The notes below the pieces were generated by a model. That model did no database searches and was not told the origin of the DNA. It saw only the letters and a list, made by a program, of their open reading frames with translations. Shown here piece after piece: positions 4,023-5,065 of a stretch of DNA of 5,065 nucleotides; the stretch's first letter is position 1; every line of letters starts with the position of its first letter. The translations under genes and the position numbers were made by a program. The stretch comes from Nostocaceae cyanobacterium CSSed10_463m. Its GTDB lineage: Bacteria > Cyanobacteriota > Cyanobacteriia > Cyanobacteriales > Nostocaceae. The stretch lies in the NCBI GenBank assembly GCA_003556955.1, contig PWQB01000783.1, positions 1-5,065 of the forward strand, read 5' to 3'.

Positions 4023-5065
4023 ATGTCACACCGGGATTCAGGTATTCAAAAATCACCAGTTAATTTTGAGGAAGTTCTCAATAGCGCCGTTGCAGCTGCT
4101 GTTGTGCAGTTTCGCGTCTTCTCCAACTATGATTGGGTGTGTGATTACCAGTCCCCCGGATCAGAAGCCATTTTTGGCTATACTGCCCAGGAAATTATGA
4201 TTAATCCAACTTTGTGGATGTCGGGAGTGCATCCTGAAGATCGAGAAACGGTGATTATGCCCCTGTATGAAGATATCTTTGCTGGGCGCACAATGAGTAT
4301 AGAGTATCGATTTGATCACAAAGATGGTTCCCGACGATGGATATCAGCTACTTATAACTCCCGCTACGTTGAAGATGGACAATACTGGATTATTACAGGT
4401 ACTAATTTCGACATTAGCGAACGTAAACAGATAGAAGAATCACTACGGCAAAGTGAAGCCCGATTTCAACACTTAGCAGCTAACTTACCAGGAAATATTT
4501 ACACTCTGGTTCAATCTCCAGATGGTTCGATTCACTTCGAGTATATAAGTTCTGCCATTGAGAAAATCTTGGAAGTCACTGTTAAACAAGTAAAAGATAA
4601 CCCCTTGCTCTGTATCGACGTAATACATCCTGATGATGTTCAAGGTTATCAAGACACAGTTAGCCAAAGTTACCAGAACTTAGAAGCATTTAGCCATGAA
4701 TGGCGCATTATTACCCCTTCAGGAAAACTTAAATGGGTGCAAGGCAATTCTCAACCAGAACTACGCAGTAATGGAGATGTCGCTTGGCATGGTTTAGTGC
4801 AGGATGTGAGCGATCGCAAACAGATAGAAAAGTCACTACGGCAAAGTGAAGCCCGATTTCAACACTTAGCAGCTAACTTACCGGGAAGTATTTACACTTT
4901 TGTTCAGTCTCCAGAGGGTTCGATTCACTTCGAGTATGTCAGTTCTGCGGTTGAGAAAATTTATGAAGTCACATCTGAGCAATTGCTAGAGAATGCCATG
5001 CTCTGTTTGGCACAAACGCATCCCGATGATGTTCAAGGCTATGAAATTGCAGTTAGCCAAAGTTA
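4023..5065 (+). CDS. Multi-PAS signalling protein, N-terminal part (probable sensor histidine kinase)
   Basis: The frame stays open to the window end (347 codons plus two bases). It begins at ATG 4023; an in-frame TAG at 4014 rules out an earlier start. PAS 1 spans about 15-134 (WVCDYQSPGSEAIFGYTAQEI, VHPEDRE, EYRFDHKDGSRRWI, then the PAC-like end GTNFDISERKQIEE). PAS 2 spans about 145-265 (NLPGNIYTLVQSPDGS, IHPDDVQGY, HEWRIITPSGKLKWVQG, GLVQDVSDRKQIE). PAS 3 starts near 276 and is cut. All look like the PAS_3 type, joined by helical linkers KQIEESLRQSEARF and KQIEKSLRQSEARF. No N-terminal membrane segment or signal peptide is seen, so it is likely a cytosolic sensor. In cyanobacteria such arrays usually end in a histidine kinase, sometimes a GGDEF domain; that part lies outside. 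The ligand is unknown. A HIP1 site lies at 4810. Confidence 0.9.
   Translation, partial: MSHRDSGIQKSPVNFEEVLNSAVAAAVVQFRVFSNYDWVCDYQSPGSEAIFGYTAQEIMINPTLWMSGVHPEDRETVIMPLYEDIFAGRTMSIEYRFDHKDGSRRWISATYNSRYVEDGQYWIITGTNFDISERKQIEESLRQSEARFQHLAANLPGNIYTLVQSPDGSIHFEYISSAIEKILEVTVKQVKDNPLLCIDVIHPDDVQGYQDTVSQSYQNLEAFSHEWRIITPSGKLKWVQGNSQPELRSNGDVAWHGLVQDVSDRKQIEKSLRQSEARFQHLAANLPGSIYTFVQSPEGSIHFEYVSSAVEKIYEVTSEQLLENAMLCLAQTHPDDVQGYEIAVSQS
4425..5065 (+). repeat. Recent in-frame tandem duplication of a PAS unit (393-base period)
   Basis: The unit starting at 4425 (Lys135) repeats from 4818 (Lys266), an exact period of 393 bases or 131 codons. Fifty bases are identical at 4440-4489 and 4833-4882, including third codon positions, and shorter identical blocks follow (GGTTCGATTCACTTCGAGTA, GATGATGTTCAAGG, GTTAGCCAAAGTTA). 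Divergence is greatest in the middle of the domain. The second copy is cut by the window end. Confidence 0.9.

Noticed and set aside
4517..4535. GGTTCGATTC-like T-loop motif suggesting a tRNA
   Set aside because: It lies in frame within the PAS repeat (Gly-Ser-Ile-His), is repeated one period later, and has no acceptor or anticodon stems.
4485..4667. 60-codon minus-strand frame
   Set aside because: Antisense to the PAS-encoding frame, whose domain pattern is clear.

Overview
The window looks like chromosomal DNA of a filamentous, heterocyst-type cyanobacterium (Nostocales; Nostoc/Anabaena-like). Four copies of the palindrome GCGATCGC (HIP1) lie in coding DNA. Heptanucleotide tandem repeats and palindromic interspersed repeats of the kind common in Nostoc fill the gaps. 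A Ycf19/YggT gene and a multi-PAS sensor gene also fit. The assignment is by pattern recognition only; no search was run.

Left part (1-437): no protein gene. Bases 1-187 can close into a long rod-shaped RNA and resemble 6S RNA in several short blocks, so a 6S-like ncRNA is proposed with moderate confidence. Bases 198-437 form a hairpin-rich leader before upp. It has an enclosing inverted repeat, a hairpin whose loop could form a pseudoknot with upstream sequence, and a terminator-like hairpin 23 bases before the start codon.

Centre-left (438-1920), all on +: upp (uracil phosphoribosyltransferase, pyrimidine salvage), a small membrane-anchored protein with a regular glycine zipper and a coiled-coil tail, and a YggT/Ycf19 membrane protein. 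The gaps of 75 and 127 bases, with a good -10 box in the first, suggest separate transcription units rather than one tight operon.

Centre (1921-2587): a 667-base gap between convergent genes, made mostly of repeats. It holds a GAGTGCT heptamer array directly after the yggT stop, a 100-base palindromic element that folds as a three-way junction, a second element with 29-base imperfect terminal inverted repeats that encloses a 28-base tandem duplication, a strong hairpin fused to a four-tract G-rich run, and a GAATTAC heptamer array that runs into the stop codon of the next gene.

Right part (2588-5065): a minus-strand gene for a small exported protein of unknown function, a divergent intergenic region with nested inverted repeats, a plus-strand gene for a tryptophan-rich protein of unknown function, and the first 347 codons of a multi-PAS signalling protein cut by the window end. 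Its second and third PAS units are a recent 393-base in-frame duplication. There is no clear sign of a defence system, prophage or CRISPR array. The most unusual content is the structured non-coding DNA and the growing PAS array.
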